A stretch of 64,000 nucleotides of DNA, from positions 75,379,501 to 75,443,500 of the forward strand of contig CM032228.1 of the NCBI GenBank assembly GCA_019009955.1. Reading direction: 5' to 3'. The translations under genes were made by a program, and so were the position numbers. The DNA is from Riptortus pedestris. Its lineage: Eukaryota; Arthropoda; Insecta; Hemiptera; Alydidae. Shown here piece after piece: positions 22,756-35,069 of this stretch (its first letter is position 1; every line of letters starts with the position of its first letter). The notes under the pieces were generated by a model. The model was not told the origin of the DNA, did no database searches, and was given only the letters and a program-made list of their open reading frames with translations.

Positions 22756-24748
22756 AATTGTAACCTCTGTCTGTACATTGATTTTTTTCGCGAAATTTCA
22801 CGATAACTTTTCGTTTCACATGTCATAGACACCATAACTGCATTTTGTTTCTTTGGTGTCTGTTTGTTTGTTTGTTTGTTTATTTGTTACCTTTTCCCGC
22901 ATAAACGGCTGAACCGAATTTTATGAATCTTGGTATGTATATTACTACTAGCCCAACTTAGACTTTAGGCTATATTAATATTCTCTCAGACGAACAGGAG
23001 TGGGGGTTATAAGGGAGGCCTGAAATTAAAAATAGCGATATTTCGTTTCCTATTGCATTTCAGCAAATATGCACATAACAAAAGTTGTTTATTTTGTTAT
23101 TTAGAGTAACCTTTGTTATATGCACTTTTGCCGTATACGGAAGCATAAATGAGTTATACGCTATCAACTAAAGCGGGAGTCCACAATTTTCTTTGGCACT
23201 AACGACTCAACCGAATTAAACCAAACTCGGTAAGTGAATTAGCACTAACGCCTTCATTATAATAAGCCATACTAACATTTCTAGGGACGGGCAGGAGTGG
23301 GGGTTATAAGGGAGGCCTGAAATTAAAAATAGTGATATTTCGTTTCCTATTGGGGTTTCGGCAAATGTGCACATAACAAAAGTTGTTTATTTTGTTATTT
23401 AGAGAAACTTTGGTTATATACACTTTTGTTTTATAACAAAGTATAAACGAGATATAAAAACTAAATCGGGAGCAACTATTTTATTGGGCACTAACGGTAG
23501 AATCGAACTTAACATCACTCGGTATGTAAATTAGCATTTATTCTTTCATGATTATAAGCTATACTAAAAAATTTAGGTTCAAAGGGGAATGGGAGTTATA
23601 AGGGAGGCCTGAAATAAAAATTTGCGATATTTCATCGTCTATTTGTTTTTCGGCAATCGTGCACATAACATAAGTTGTTTACTTTTTTAATTAGTGTAAA
23701 TTTTGTTTTATAATTATTTTTTTTTGTAAAATAAGGTATGTAGCAAGTAATTTGCTTAGAATAATTGATATGCTCAACAATGCATCCCAATATGAACTAC
23801 CCAGGTATTCACCTGGATAAGTTAATTCAAATCCATGTTCAAATTTTATCCTTAATAATTCAAAACTATGTTATTTTTTAACGCCAGTAACAGTTTGCAC
23901 CAAATAAGGTATACTGCCCCCACCCTTCTCTAAATGTATTTAATACAATATTTAATTAAAACGTGAAAAATATTTGAAACAGTTTTAGAATTGTGAAGAT
24001 AATGTAATATGATTTTTTAATATATTTAAATGTATTAGAGCTTGGCTATCCAAAATGCATTGCTGGTTGGCAGCACTGAGGCTAGGGAGTTGTCGAGCTA
24101 CTTCCTTTGTCCTATCAGTTCTGCCGCTTCCCTTCCAACCTCATATTGGTCTATGTTTACATGTTAATTGATGCTTAAAGCAATGTATTATTATTCTCAG
24201 GAATGTGAATTTCTTTAATTATCATTAATAAATAATTTAAAAGAATGAACGCTAGGGAGGTGCACCCAGGTATTTCTGGTATTTATTAACTCTGCTCCGT
24301 TAATGTATTATGATATACTTTATTGAAAACCAATATGAATACACAGTTTACAATCGAGACTTATGAAAGAGTATTTTAATAGAGGCTATGATGTACCTAA
24401 AACAGCTGTCACCGTTGGACATTCTACCGCATGAAGGGAAAGGAACTTATTCATACGTGGTTTGGAAGATATAATACTTTCTAGGATTATGAATTATATG
24501 GTCCATTACGTTATAAAAAAAACTACATACACAGAGGACGGGAAATATAAAAATATTGAGGACAGTGAAGTCTTAAATAACAAATAATTTTATTATTAAC
24601 AAATCCACAGTAACGACGGGTATAAATTCTAAACACTGGGACAGGGAAATAAAAAAAATATTGTGGAAAGTAAAGCCTTGCCAAAAATATACCATCTTCG
24701 TTCAGCCACAAATGAATTCCCGGGCGAAGCCGGGTACCTTAGCTAGTA
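22751..24748 (-). mobile_element. B element copy B3 (long form, inverted)
   Basis: Reverse orientation: begins with the inverted TA-rich tail (AAAATTGTAACCTCTGTCTG) and ends CGGGCGAAGCCGGGTACC..GCTAGT. It includes the long-form segment shared with B1 (for example CCTATCAGTTCTGCCGCTTC at 24111) and three modules (near 23063, 23361 and 23652). Confidence 0.65.
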
Positions 24749-26102
24749 TATATATATAAAATTGTAACCTCTCTGTACATTGATTTTTATCGCGAAACTT
24801 CACGATAACTTTTCGTTTCACATGTCATAGACACCATAACTACATTTTGTTTCTTTCGTGTCTGTTTGTTTGTTTGTTTGTTACCTTTTCACGAATAAAC
24901 GGCTGAACCAAATTTTATGAAACTTGGTATGTATATTACTACTAACCCAAATTAGACTTTAGGCTATATTAATATCCTCTGAGACGAACAGGAGTGGGGG
25001 TTATAAGGGAAGCCAGAAATTAAAAATTAGCGATATTTCGTTTCCTATTGGTTTTTCGGCAAATATGCACATAACAAAAGTTGTTTATTTTGTTATTAAG
25101 ACTAACTTTTGTAATATACACTTTTGCCGTATACGGAAGCATAAATGAGTTATATGCTATCAACTAAAGCGGGAGTCCACAATTTTATTTGGCACTAAAG
25201 ACTCAACCGAATTAAACCAAACTCGGTATGTGAATTAGCACTAACGCCTTCATTATAATAAGCCATACTAACATTTCTAGGGACGGGCAGGAGTGGGGGT
25301 TGTAAGGGAGGCCTGAATTTAAAATAGCATTATTTCGTTTTCTATTCGTTTTTCGGCAAATATGAACGTAACAAAAGTTGTTTATTTTGTTATTTAGAGT
25401 AACTTTTGTAATATTCATTTTTGTCTTTTAACAATGTATAAACGAGATATACACTATAAACTAAAGCGGGAGTCAACTATTTTATTGGGCGCTAACGATA
25501 GAACCGAACTTAACAAAACTCGGTATGTCAATTAGCATTAATTCTTCCATGATTATAAGCTATATTAAAATGTTTAGGATAGAACGGGAGTGGGGGTTAT
25601 AAAGGTGGCCTGAAATAAAAATTCGCGATATTTCATTGTCTATTTGTTTTTCGACAAACATGCACATAACAAAAGTTGTTTACTTTGTTATTTAGATTAA
25701 CTTTTGTTTTATACATTTCTCCAGGAACAATGTGTGGGGCAAGTAATTTGCGTAGAAATATTGATGTGCTCAACAATTCATTCCAATTTGAACTATTAGG
25801 TACCTCACCTGGAAAAATTAATTCAAATCAACGTTAATATTTTGTCCTTAATAACTGAAATCTATGCATAATGCACAGTAGACGGGAAATAAGACAATAT
25901 AACAAAATATGACAATTTGGAGGACAGTGAAGACTTACATAAAAAATAATTTTATTATTAACAAATGCTAACAACGGGTATTAACACTAAACACTGGGAC
26001 CGGTAAATGTAGAAATATTGTGCAAAGTAAAGTCTTGCCAAAAAAATACCATCACCATTCAGCCTCAAATCAATTCCCGGGCGAAGCCGGGTATCTGAGC
26101 AA

Positions 26103-26105
<3 letters not shown>
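24749..26105 (-). mobile_element. B element copy B4 (short form, inverted)
   Basis: Follows B3 head-to-tail in the same inverted orientation. It has three modules (near 25059, 25358 and 25655), lacks the long-form segment, and ends GGGCGAAGCCGGGTATCTGA. Its outer border is the TA tract that opens the palindrome at 26.1 kb. Confidence 0.65.
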
Positions 26106-26140
<35 letters not shown>

Positions 26141-26253
26141 TGTGGTTGTTGTTTTTGGGATTTTTGGTCAGTGTTGGTGAAAAAATCTTAGTTTATTCCA
26201 ATATTTCGAGAATATTTATTTTCTCTCCTTCAGGGCTAAAACGTATAGGTACT

Positions 26254-26312
<59 letters not shown>

Positions 26313-26561
26313 CACATTGTTGATAGAGTGTAACATATAGTGTTTGTATTAATTCTACTTTCCATGACTAAAGATACTTAAAAATTATTGTACATAACTG
26401 TTGTACTTCTGCTTACATTAGAAGTACTGTACTGGGTAGGTTATACTCAGTACTTCTAATGTAAGCAAGCAGAAGTACAACAGGTATGTACAATAGTTTT
26501 AAGTATCTTTAGTCTTGGTAAGTAGAATTAACACAAACACCATCTGTTACACTCTAATAAC

Positions 26562-26604
<43 letters not shown>

Positions 26605-26713
26605 GTACCTGTACGTTTTAGCCCTAAAGAAGAGAAAATAAATATTCTCGAAATATTGGAATAAACTAAGATTTTCTCACCAACACTGACCAAAACTAAA
26701 AAAAACAACAAAA

Positions 26714-26761
<48 letters not shown>

Positions 26762-26762
26762 T
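26104..26762. repeat. ~650-bp near-perfect palindrome
   Basis: Left arm 26104-26429 and right arm 26448-26762 are inverted copies, separated by an 18-bp spacer. Each arm contains, from outside in: a (TA)n tract, a 115-bp block with ATATTTCGAGAATATTTATT, a second (TA)n tract, and a block with CTTACATTAGAAGTACTG. The arms differ by scattered substitutions and small indels. The CTGAAG..GAGAA..TTCTCGAAA pattern in the 115-bp block recalls Penelope-like terminal repeats. Confidence 0.8.
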
Positions 26763-27262
26763 CATTAATATAATTGAATAATTTATTTCAAAACCTTATA
26801 AGCGACTTTAGATTGGTTTTCTGGACCTAAATGATAAGTATTTTATCCAGTAACAGCATATACTAATGACAATTGTTTTTTATATTAATGCGATGTCTGG
26901 TTTACCTAAAACTTACTTTTGTATGTCTGAAAGATAGGTTAAAGGTTAAAAGAATTTTATTATCTAAAATATTAACAAATAATAATTTACAATAGAAGTA
27001 AATACATTTTTTCAAGCTTATTGGCTTTTTTAAATATTCCACATTACTTATATCTATTTTTATTCTAATATCTAAATGTATAATAAGGGGAAAAAATACA
27101 AAAAAACCCAAATACAGAAATAAATAAAAATGCTCAATTACAGAACGGTTAAAAGTAATACAGAAGAACTATAAAGATACACAGAAGAATATAAATTTGT
27201 ACAGAAAAAATAAAAGCTCATCAGAGAAATCAAAATGTTATGTGCTTAAGTCTCTTATATTT

Positions 27263-29525
27263 TTAATTCTTGTAATTTAAACTACTATAACTATAATTAA
27301 CTATATCAGCAATGTGCTGATACTTACTATTTTGACATGCATCGAAAAAGTGTTCTGCTAACTTAGTTATGTACTCATTTATTGTGGGAATGTCAAGAAT
27401 TTCATGCATGTGCATGACAGGAGTCCATCGTGGGAATGAACCAATAAATCTTAAACATTTATTTTGAGCCACTTGTAATTGACCAAATAGGACAGGCATA
27501 AAATAAAACAGGCCTTATATATAAGTAGTAAACAAGTTTTTTGTTAGATATACTTAACCCTGAATTTCTGTTTATTACAGAAAATAAGGATTGTAGTATT
27601 CCAATAGCTTTATTACACTGAGTATTGATGTGGTTAGTGTTGGTAAGTTTAGAGTCTAATATGACTCCAAGATATTCCACATTCTTTGACCAAGGGATGG
27701 GATTGCCTAGCATTTTAACTTCAGGGCACACTCGAGGTCTCCTCCTAGTAAAAAGAATAACCTCTGTTTTTTGAGAACTCAATCTTATTTTCCACTTATT
27801 ACAATACTTAATACATTGTATCAATGTTATGGTGAGATGGTTGGCAACAGTGTCAACTCGGAAACTTGAAATTATAAATGCTTTATCGTCAGCAAACAGG
27901 GCTTTCAGGCATTTAGTTTAAAGATAGTTTACATCATTAAAAAATATTATGAATAGTATTGGACCAAGTACTGATCCTTGTGGGACACCTGCAACAATTT
28001 GTAAAAGGTTAGATCTTGAGCCACCAGTAGTGACATAAAAAGATCTGTTAGTAAGATAACGATTGATTATAGCTTTACGAGACAGGTTCTTTAAGAGTAG
28101 GTTGTGTATACCTTCACTGCCAGGCGACTTATTGCTTTTAAGTTGCGAAATGATTTTTGCAACCTTCTTAGGTGTCGTTAATGTTGCATCAACGTCTTTT
28201 TTAAAGGGCTGCTTTAGAAATACCTTGTTACTCCGTATTACTTTCCTTGTAAAAGATGGAACACCTAGGTCAGAGTTAAGTGTGAATGTGCGATATAGAT
28301 TCTCAGCCAATAGTTGAGCTTTGTCACTGTCAGAGCAAGCAAGAGCATGAAGGGGTGCATCATTAGGGGTGAACCTAGTATCTTTCAATAATGGAGGAAT
28401 ACTGTTTGATTTAGGTTTGATTTTCTTTATCAACTGATAGAGAGAGCCATTATTGCTAGAGAGGTTGGAAAGCTTTTTGCTCCATTTCGCATTTTTATGA
28501 ACTTTTAAAATGTAAGAAATTAGTTTCACAAGAAAGTTAAGAAGTTTTCTGAGCCAGATTTTATAATGGCGTTGGTACGCCTTTCTAATTTTATTTTTTA
28601 CCTTAATAATCCAAATTATAAAGGGAGGTATGTCCATTATTGTATTGGTGACCCGTGACCGAGGAACAGAAAGGTGAGCTGACTCAAGAAGAACGTTTTG
28701 AAATTCAGAGACAAGCTGGTCAATGTCTTGTGAGCTGTTAAGTGGTGGATTAATATTGAGTTTTGAATCTATTAGAGAGCGGAATTTTTTCCAGTTGGCT
28801 TCTTTATAGTTGAATATAGGTTCACTCTCATTTATTTTAATCGCTTCATTAATATAAAAAATTACTGGATTATGGTCAGAAGACAATTCTGACATGGAAT
28901 GTGCAGTTATCTGAAAATTAATATTCTTGGCTACAGCAATGTCCAGTACACTTGGTCTAGGTGGCTTCCTGTTTAAATTTGTATTAGACTTCCCAGGATA
29001 ATAAGTAGGTTCATCAGGAGATATAATGAGAAAGTTGTAGTTTATTGACATGTCTAATAATGTTAATCCATTCCTATTATTGCTAAAGCAGTTCCAAGAC
29101 ATGTGCTTTGAATTTAAGTCGCCTAGAATCAAAACATGCCTTTTAATATTAAACAGGGCTCTGAAATCAGTTTTGTAAATCTGATGAGGCCTGGATGGGG
29201 ATAAATAGGCAGAAATAATAAGAATTTCGAAATTAGCTATATTAATGACTGCCCCTACAGCTCTGAGGTATTTAAGTTTTGGTAATTTAACATGATAATG
29301 AGTGACACTATTACCAACCAATAAAGCAACTCCTCTGCCTTCATCGGCTCTGTAAACTTTATAGCCTGGAGCTTTGAGTTTATGTTTACTCTTTAAGAGA
29401 GTTTCACTTAATGCTAAAACATCTATTCTATGTTTTCTTACAAAGATAGAAAGTTCATCCATTTTATTAAGCACAGACCTACAATTCCAGGAACCTAATT
29501 TACAGTAAACATCATTGTGATTCAT
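27263..29525 (-). pseudogene. Jockey-like ORF2 (endonuclease-RT, broken)
   Basis: Catalyses target-primed reverse transcription in intact relatives. The N-terminal AP-endonuclease has SWNCRSV at about residue 12, SETLL at about 40, GDLNSKHMSWN at about 136, LDIAVAKN and SSDHNPV. The RT part has SPGSEGIHNLLLKNLSRKA, then jumps directly to NRYLTNRSFYV and GVPQGSVLGPILF. The fingers/palm region that normally lies between these is therefore deleted. A TAA follows NDVNYL. The frame continues through FADDKAF, the RT active-site box, to about 27480. A one-base shift then leads into AQNKCLRFIGSFPRW and the C-terminus at 27263. Confidence 0.85.
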
Positions 29526-30724
29526 AAGAAAGTGAATAGAAATTCTGCTATAACACCAACTTTCGCCATTGCATTAGGTGCAGTTTTAAAGCCCTCTATT
29601 AAACCTCTTATATTCTGTAAGAGATTACCTAAGTTAATTGAAGAACAAATATTTTTAAAGTCATTAAGTAGGCTAGTGAAAGAAACATTAGATTTATCTT
29701 TTGTACCTCGAGATCTTGCCCACGCAGAAGGTTGAGAGGTCGATGCAGCGTTAGAGAGGGGCGGGAAGTCTTCGTCGTTCCGTCTGAAGTCACCTCGACG
29801 AGTAGATGAGTTTGTGGCTGGCTTTGCAGACTTCATCCTCAACTTCTCGTTGAAAACAGGACATCCTCGATGGTTGGCAGTGTGCTTTCCACTGCAGTTG
29901 ACACATTTTGGGCTAGCTTCAGTGGAAATAGTGCATTCTTGTGTGAGGTGTTCGCCTGCACACTTTACACATTTAGGCTTCCTGTAGCAATGTTTAGCTA
30001 AGTGAAAAAATGATTGGCATTTAAAACATTGAATCACACTATTACTATTTTTATATCGATTCTAAGAAACTACGCAATGACACACGTACTTTGTCTTCTT
30101 AATGGCTTGCATGGATGTAGTATTTTTAAAGGTGACTACGTACAGAGGGTATAGAATGTACGAGTTCTCGCCCGTTTTCTTCTTCATTTGTACTACCTTC
30201 AAAACTTCAAGATTTTGACTTTTCAGGTCATTGATAATTTCTTCAGTGGAAATATTTGGAGGTAAATTTCTGAGCACAACAGTTTTATTAGCTTCATCCT
30301 TAAACGTGTAAGTGTGGCATTCCAGACCAGCCTTTTTAACTTCATTAAGAATTAGGTTGCAGTCATCCTTACAACCAGGAAAAAACAAAATTCTATTTCC
30401 ACGAAATTTTATGCGAAATTCTTTTTTACACCGTTTACGGAGGTTTGCTAGAGTTACAGAATGGTTTTCAATATAACTGTAAACAACGATGGGTGGGATA
30501 TTTTCTTTGTTCTTTGACGGTGAAGCATTCGTTGAATTAGCTTCAGAATGGACATCAAATGTATCTTCATCCATATCTTCTTGATCTGATAGCAATTCAT
30601 ATTTGTTTGATGTTGAGATAGAAAAATTACTGTCATCATCACTGTTTTTCTTACGTTTCTTATTCGCGGCCTCCGTCTCGACGTATAGCGAGAACTGGCC
30701 CGGCGAAATGCCGTTTAACGACAT
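29522..30724 (-). pseudogene. Jockey-like ORF1 (Gag-like, one nonsense codon)
   Basis: Binds element RNA (family knowledge). From ATG at 30724 the frame is intact to 30064, where a single TAG (30064-30062) interrupts it. The same frame then continues to the TGA at 29522, giving about 400 codons in total. An acidic Ser/Asp-rich N-terminus is followed by an RRM-like block (VVLRNLPPNISTEEII). After the stop come three zinc knuckles: CFKCQSFFHLAKHC, CVKCAGEHLTQEC and CVNCSGKHTANHRGC. No frameshift is needed, so the lesion is one substitution. Confidence 0.82.
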
Positions 30725-30960
30725 TTCAGCCGTGTGAAGTAGAATCGAGATTTGTTAAAAAGACACAGCTTATTTTTGAGAGTTAGATTCAGTATTAGGC
30801 GAGACAGATAGACACGAGCTGGGAAGAGATAAGAGAGCACTCCGCACTGTACCACTCCTAATACGCGACTGAAAGATAGATACATTGAGAAACCTATGGT
30901 GTTTTTTATTGAAAATAATTGAGACAAATGGGATATTGATATTAACGATCTTCGTTTCTT

Positions 30961-31290
30961 ACGTCATTTAAACGAAAAAAAACAAAAAACAATCTTATTC
31001 TAGGCTTGATGATGAATTAATTCAGGAACTCTTATTTATTTCTCTTTAATAACATTAAGTGAATGAGCATGAGTCTTGTAACGATCAAAAAGAATCCATA
31101 CAGAGTCGTTAAAATAGAAGGTAATTTACTTCTACCGGTGTCTCCTGTGTGGTGTTTTAACTTGCTCTTTTTTATTTAAGCGTGTTGCTTTATAGTCAAC
31201 ACTTGTTTCCTGAATCTCAGCCAGTTTAAAAACCTTATTAATAAAACATGGAGCAACTTATTTGCTTATTTTCTAACTATACTTATAATA
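30961..31290. other. Spacer upstream of Jockey-like element
   Basis: Nothing recognised. Confidence 0.35.
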
Positions 31291-31340
31291 CTAAATTCAT
31301 GCTGTCTCAATCCTGTCCTTCCCTTTCTTAGCCCAGTCAA
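31291..31340 (+). repeat. Left ~50-bp flanking direct repeat
   Basis: CTAAATTCATGCTGTCTCAA..GCCCAGTCA; its second copy lies at 32086-32139 immediately after the right TIR. Confidence 0.7.
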
Positions 31341-32086
31341 GTAGGGGAGAGCAGGGTAAAAGCGGGTAGTCGGGAGCAAAGCGGGTACCTCCTCTTAGCC
31401 GCTGTGTGTACTGCAGTCGGGCTGATAACGGAGGAACTACAATCAACCTTTGAAGAAGAAGCCATTACGCCAAATCGTTAGTCGTGCTTGTTTTGTATCA
31501 GTGACAATAATTCAATTTTCGTGGAACCTCCTAATGATTTTAGTGGAAAAGGTTTTTGATTGTACTGCGCTCCTATTCCAATTAGAATACAGTCATGTAG
31601 TTCCCTTAGTACAAGTTTTAATTACCTTTATTTTAGCACTAAGTAATTGTCTTTAATCTTTATGAATTTACTTTTTGAAATATATAATTGTTTTGAAATA
31701 GCTAAAAAGATTAATGTTGTTATTTGTTTATATTTTTTTGTTTTGTTCCCAAAAGGGGGTTTGTTTTAATGGATCAAACAACATTTTTTATTAACAAAAA
31801 AACAATAATTTGATTAAAAATCTTTACATTTTTATTTTCCCATAAGAAAAACATATGTACCCGGTTTTACCCTATTAGTGGGATAAAACCGGGCAAAATG
31901 ACTTTTTACAAAAAAAAAGTAGAGTAAAACTTCTTTAAAAATTTAGATTTTGATTTTGAAACTGTATTTACGTTAACAGATAAGTAGACTTTATTTCATC
32001 AAAACTTTACTAATTTGTGGTAAAAAAATGTGGTTTCTGGAATCCTTCAAACCTTAGCTACCCGGTTTTAGCCCACTTTCTCCTAC
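31341..32086. mobile_element. DNA-transposon-like element with 29-bp imperfect TIRs
   Basis: Left end GTAGGGGAGAGCAGGGTAAA (31341-31369) and right end 32058-32086 are imperfect inverted repeats, sharing GTAGG.GA and GGGTAG. An internal palindrome ACCCGGTTTTACCC / GGGATAAAACCGGG lies at about 31860-31896. No transposase frame; probably non-autonomous. The element is flanked on both sides by a ~50-bp direct repeat. Confidence 0.55.
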
Positions 32087-32139
32087 TAAATTCATACTGT
32101 CTCAATCCTGGCCTCTCCTTCCCTGTCTTTGCCCAGTTA
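32086..32139 (+). repeat. Right ~50-bp flanking direct repeat
   Basis: CTAAATTCATACTGTCTCAA..GCCCAGTTA; diverged copy of 31291-31340. Confidence 0.7.
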
Positions 32140-32245
32140 GGTAATGTACGTACATATCTTGATACTTCTTATCTATGTGAAATAATATGATCCTAAATAA
32201 CACGACAGTTTCCCCTGGTAACTATGTGGTCGTGAGGTTACGTAT

Positions 32246-32367
32246 TAGAAGATTTCCCTTAAGGGAAATCAGCTATTGAGGTCGTATTCATGACGCGATT
32301 GTCGAAAATGTTCTTCAAATGTCCATCGATCCTCCCTAGGAGATGACGAAAATGAGGTCCGTTCAAA

Positions 32368-32452
<85 letters not shown>

Positions 32453-32899
32453 CTGTTAACGCTCTAGCGGTCGCAATTTTTGTTTGATCGTTACCAAACT
32501 CGATATTTAAACGTTTTATGCAAAAAGACAGCAAGTTCGTTTAAGGCTTAAATCGGACCAGAGGGAGGGGGGTTTATAGGAGGGATTTTCGAAAATTCAA
32601 ATTATCTCTGTTACCATACGTCGGATCAAAAAATTGTATAGAACCAACCATATTGTACATTAAATTTACAAATTGAATAAATATTGTTCTATACATTTAT
32701 TCTCTATCTTGAATATTAACCAAGATGTATGCATTTTTATTAAATTTGGGCCGATAACGGATAACGGACAAGTTTCCCGCCAAAAGCTAGTTCGTCCCTT
32801 TGCCGTAACTGTTCGGCTCTCGTTTGGAGATTTCTATATTGTATAACTTCACGTAGGAAATCTGCTTAGTTTACGCAGCCCCTGCGTGACGGACTTTTT
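32246..32899 (-). mobile_element. H element copy H8 (inverted)
   Basis: The 3' hairpin end is at 32246 and the 5' end (GCGTGACGGACTTTTT) at 32899. A long, interrupted TA core lies at 32370-32448. First of three head-to-tail copies. Confidence 0.75.
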
Positions 32900-33816
32900 A
32901 GCAGATTTCCCTTAGTGGAAATCAGCTATTGAGGTTGTACTCATGACGCGATTTTCGATATTTTTCTTCAAATGTCCATCGAATCTACCCAGGAGATGAC
33001 GAAAATGAGGTCCGTTCAAAACTGTATATATATATATATATATATTTGTCTGTTACCGCTCTAGCGGTCGGTATTATTGTTTAATCGATATTTAGGCGTT
33101 TAATGTAAAAAGAAAGATCAAGTTCGTTAAGGGCTGAAATCGGGCCAGGGGGAGGGGGGGTTTAGAGGTGAGGATTTTCGAAAATTCGAAATATCTCCGT
33201 TACCATAGGTTGAATCGAAACATTGTATAGAACAAATCCAATTGCAAATTAAATTTACTATAAATATTGTTATATACATTTCTTCACTATCTTGAATATT
33301 AACCGAGATATTTGCATTTTTCAGTTTTCATCCATCAGCAAACCGCCACTTCTACTGATGTTACATTAACAATACTCTGCTACATAATAATTCACATTAT
33401 TCGAAGTTTAAATACCAAAAATTGTATTCAAGAGACCTTTATTATACGAGATACATGCAAATATGTCCTGGTGACCCCCCCCCCCCCCCGTCTTAAGGTT
33501 TTGGACTACTAAAATTTGATTGGTGAAGATTATTATTCTGAATTATTATTAATTACAGTACTAGATATAGTAAATAGTTCTCAATAAAATTAATATTTTA
33601 TATTCTGATATATTTCAGTAATTGTTTTTCTGTCTGTTTACATTTCTAACCCAACGCTTCCTGTCGGCAGGTTAATGAAATTGGATGAAACATTTCTTAT
33701 TACCGTTTTTATTTATTCTCGGTGGTGTTGTGTTACCAATATGTAGATTTATCTGTTACTAAACTACACGAGGGAAATCTGCTTACTTTACGCAGCCCCT
33801 GCGTGACGGACTTTTT
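32895..33816 (-). mobile_element. H element copy H9 (inverted, long form)
   Basis: Shares the TTTTT junction with H8 and ends GCGTGACGGACTTTTT at 33816. It has a short TA core (33024-33045), a C/G-rich run at 33477-33490 and the long-form middle segment. Confidence 0.75.
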
Positions 33817-33837
33817 ACCCTAACGCATGCAAAGGAA

Positions 33838-33847
33838 ATATATATAT

Positions 33848-33910
<63 letters not shown>

Positions 33911-34481
33911 TTGTCCGTTAACGCTCAAGCGGCCGCAATTTTTAATTGATCGTTACCAAACTCGATATATAAACGTTATAAGTAAAAAAAAAAAATCAAA
34001 TTCGTTAATGGCTAAAATCGGACCAGCGGGGAGGGGGGGGGTTTGAAACGGGAATTCCGAAAATTCGAAACATCTCCGTTACTGTACGTCGGAACGAAAA
34101 TTTTTATAGAAACAATCCGATTGCAAATTAAATGTACTATAAATATTGTTTTATACAATTATTCTCTATCTTCAATATTAACCGAAATATTTGTATTTTT
34201 CAGTTTTGAGCCTTCAGCAAACCCCCACTTCTACTCATGTCATATTAACAATAAGCTCTCGTATTAGGAACCACTTCATTACAAGGTTAAATAGCAAATA
34301 TTTTCCGTTGTAGAGATTATTAACTTGTATTGTAAATTGACTGAAAGATTTCTCATTACCTTTTGTACTTATTCACTTAACATTCACGGTAATGTTTATT
34401 ACCTGTATGTATATTAATCTATTGTAAACCTTCGCGTGGGAAATCTGCTCAGTTTACGCAGCCCCCGCGTGACGGACTTTT
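33838..34481 (-). mobile_element. H element copy H10 (inverted, 3' end lost)
   Basis: From the TA core (33850-33903) to the 5' end GCGTGACGGACTTTT. The 3' hairpin block is missing, and a short unrelated joint separates it from H9. Confidence 0.72.
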
Positions 34482-34559
34482 ATTGTTTTCATACTCCTCA
34501 ATTGCCCCTTTTCTCCTCCTTAACCGATTTAGATCAAAAGGAGTGGTGACGAACTAGGG

Positions 34560-35018
34560 TTACAAGATATATGTAAATGCCAAGTATGGCAATTTAATGT
34601 TTAATTTTTTCAGGCCTCCCTTATAACCTCACTCCATGCCGTCCCGACAAAGCTTATAATCATGGAAAATCTTAATTCACATACCGATTTCTGTTTAGTT
34701 CGGTTCAGTCATTAATGACCATTAAAATTGTTGACTCCCGCAATACTTTTTAGCGTGTATCACTTTATACTTCGAAATACGACAAAAGTGTACTAAAAAA
34801 AGTTATTTAAATAATAAAATAAACAACTTATGTTATGTACACGTTTGCCGAAAAATCTACAGGAAACGAAATATTTCTATTTTTAATTTCTGGTCTCCCT
34901 TATAGCCCCCACTAACAACCAAAAAACAGTCAACAAATCCAAAAATTGCCGACATCGTTTCAATTCTACGTGAAACGAAGAAGTATCGCGAAATTTTGAA
35001 ACAAAAATGCATTGCAAG

Positions 35019-35020
<2 letters not shown>
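34560..35020 (+). mobile_element. Diverged B element fragment (+)
   Basis: Contains CAGGCCTCCCTTATAACC, CAACTTATGTTATGT, GGAAACGAAATATTTCTATT and a degraded tail before a TA tract. No ACCCGG start is present; an old truncated copy. Confidence 0.55.

Positions 35021-35069
<49 letters not shown>

Larger units (their letters stand above)
26890..30960 (-). mobile_element. Jockey-like non-LTR retrotransposon
   Basis: About 4 kb in minus orientation: a 5' UTR upstream of 30724, ORF1 (Gag-like zinc knuckles), ORF2 (AP endonuclease and reverse transcriptase) overlapping ORF1 by ATGA, and an A-rich 3' region. Ends are approximate; no target-site duplication could be assigned. The element is inactive: one stop in ORF1, and a stop, a frameshift and an RT deletion in ORF2. 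Confidence 0.8.

Noticed and set aside
22487..22828. Open frame rich in Tyr-Ile repeats
   Set aside because: By-product of the (TA)n/(TCTA)n microsatellite; the same applies to similar frames at 26020, 26547, 32259, 34883, 38000, 42463 and 48525.
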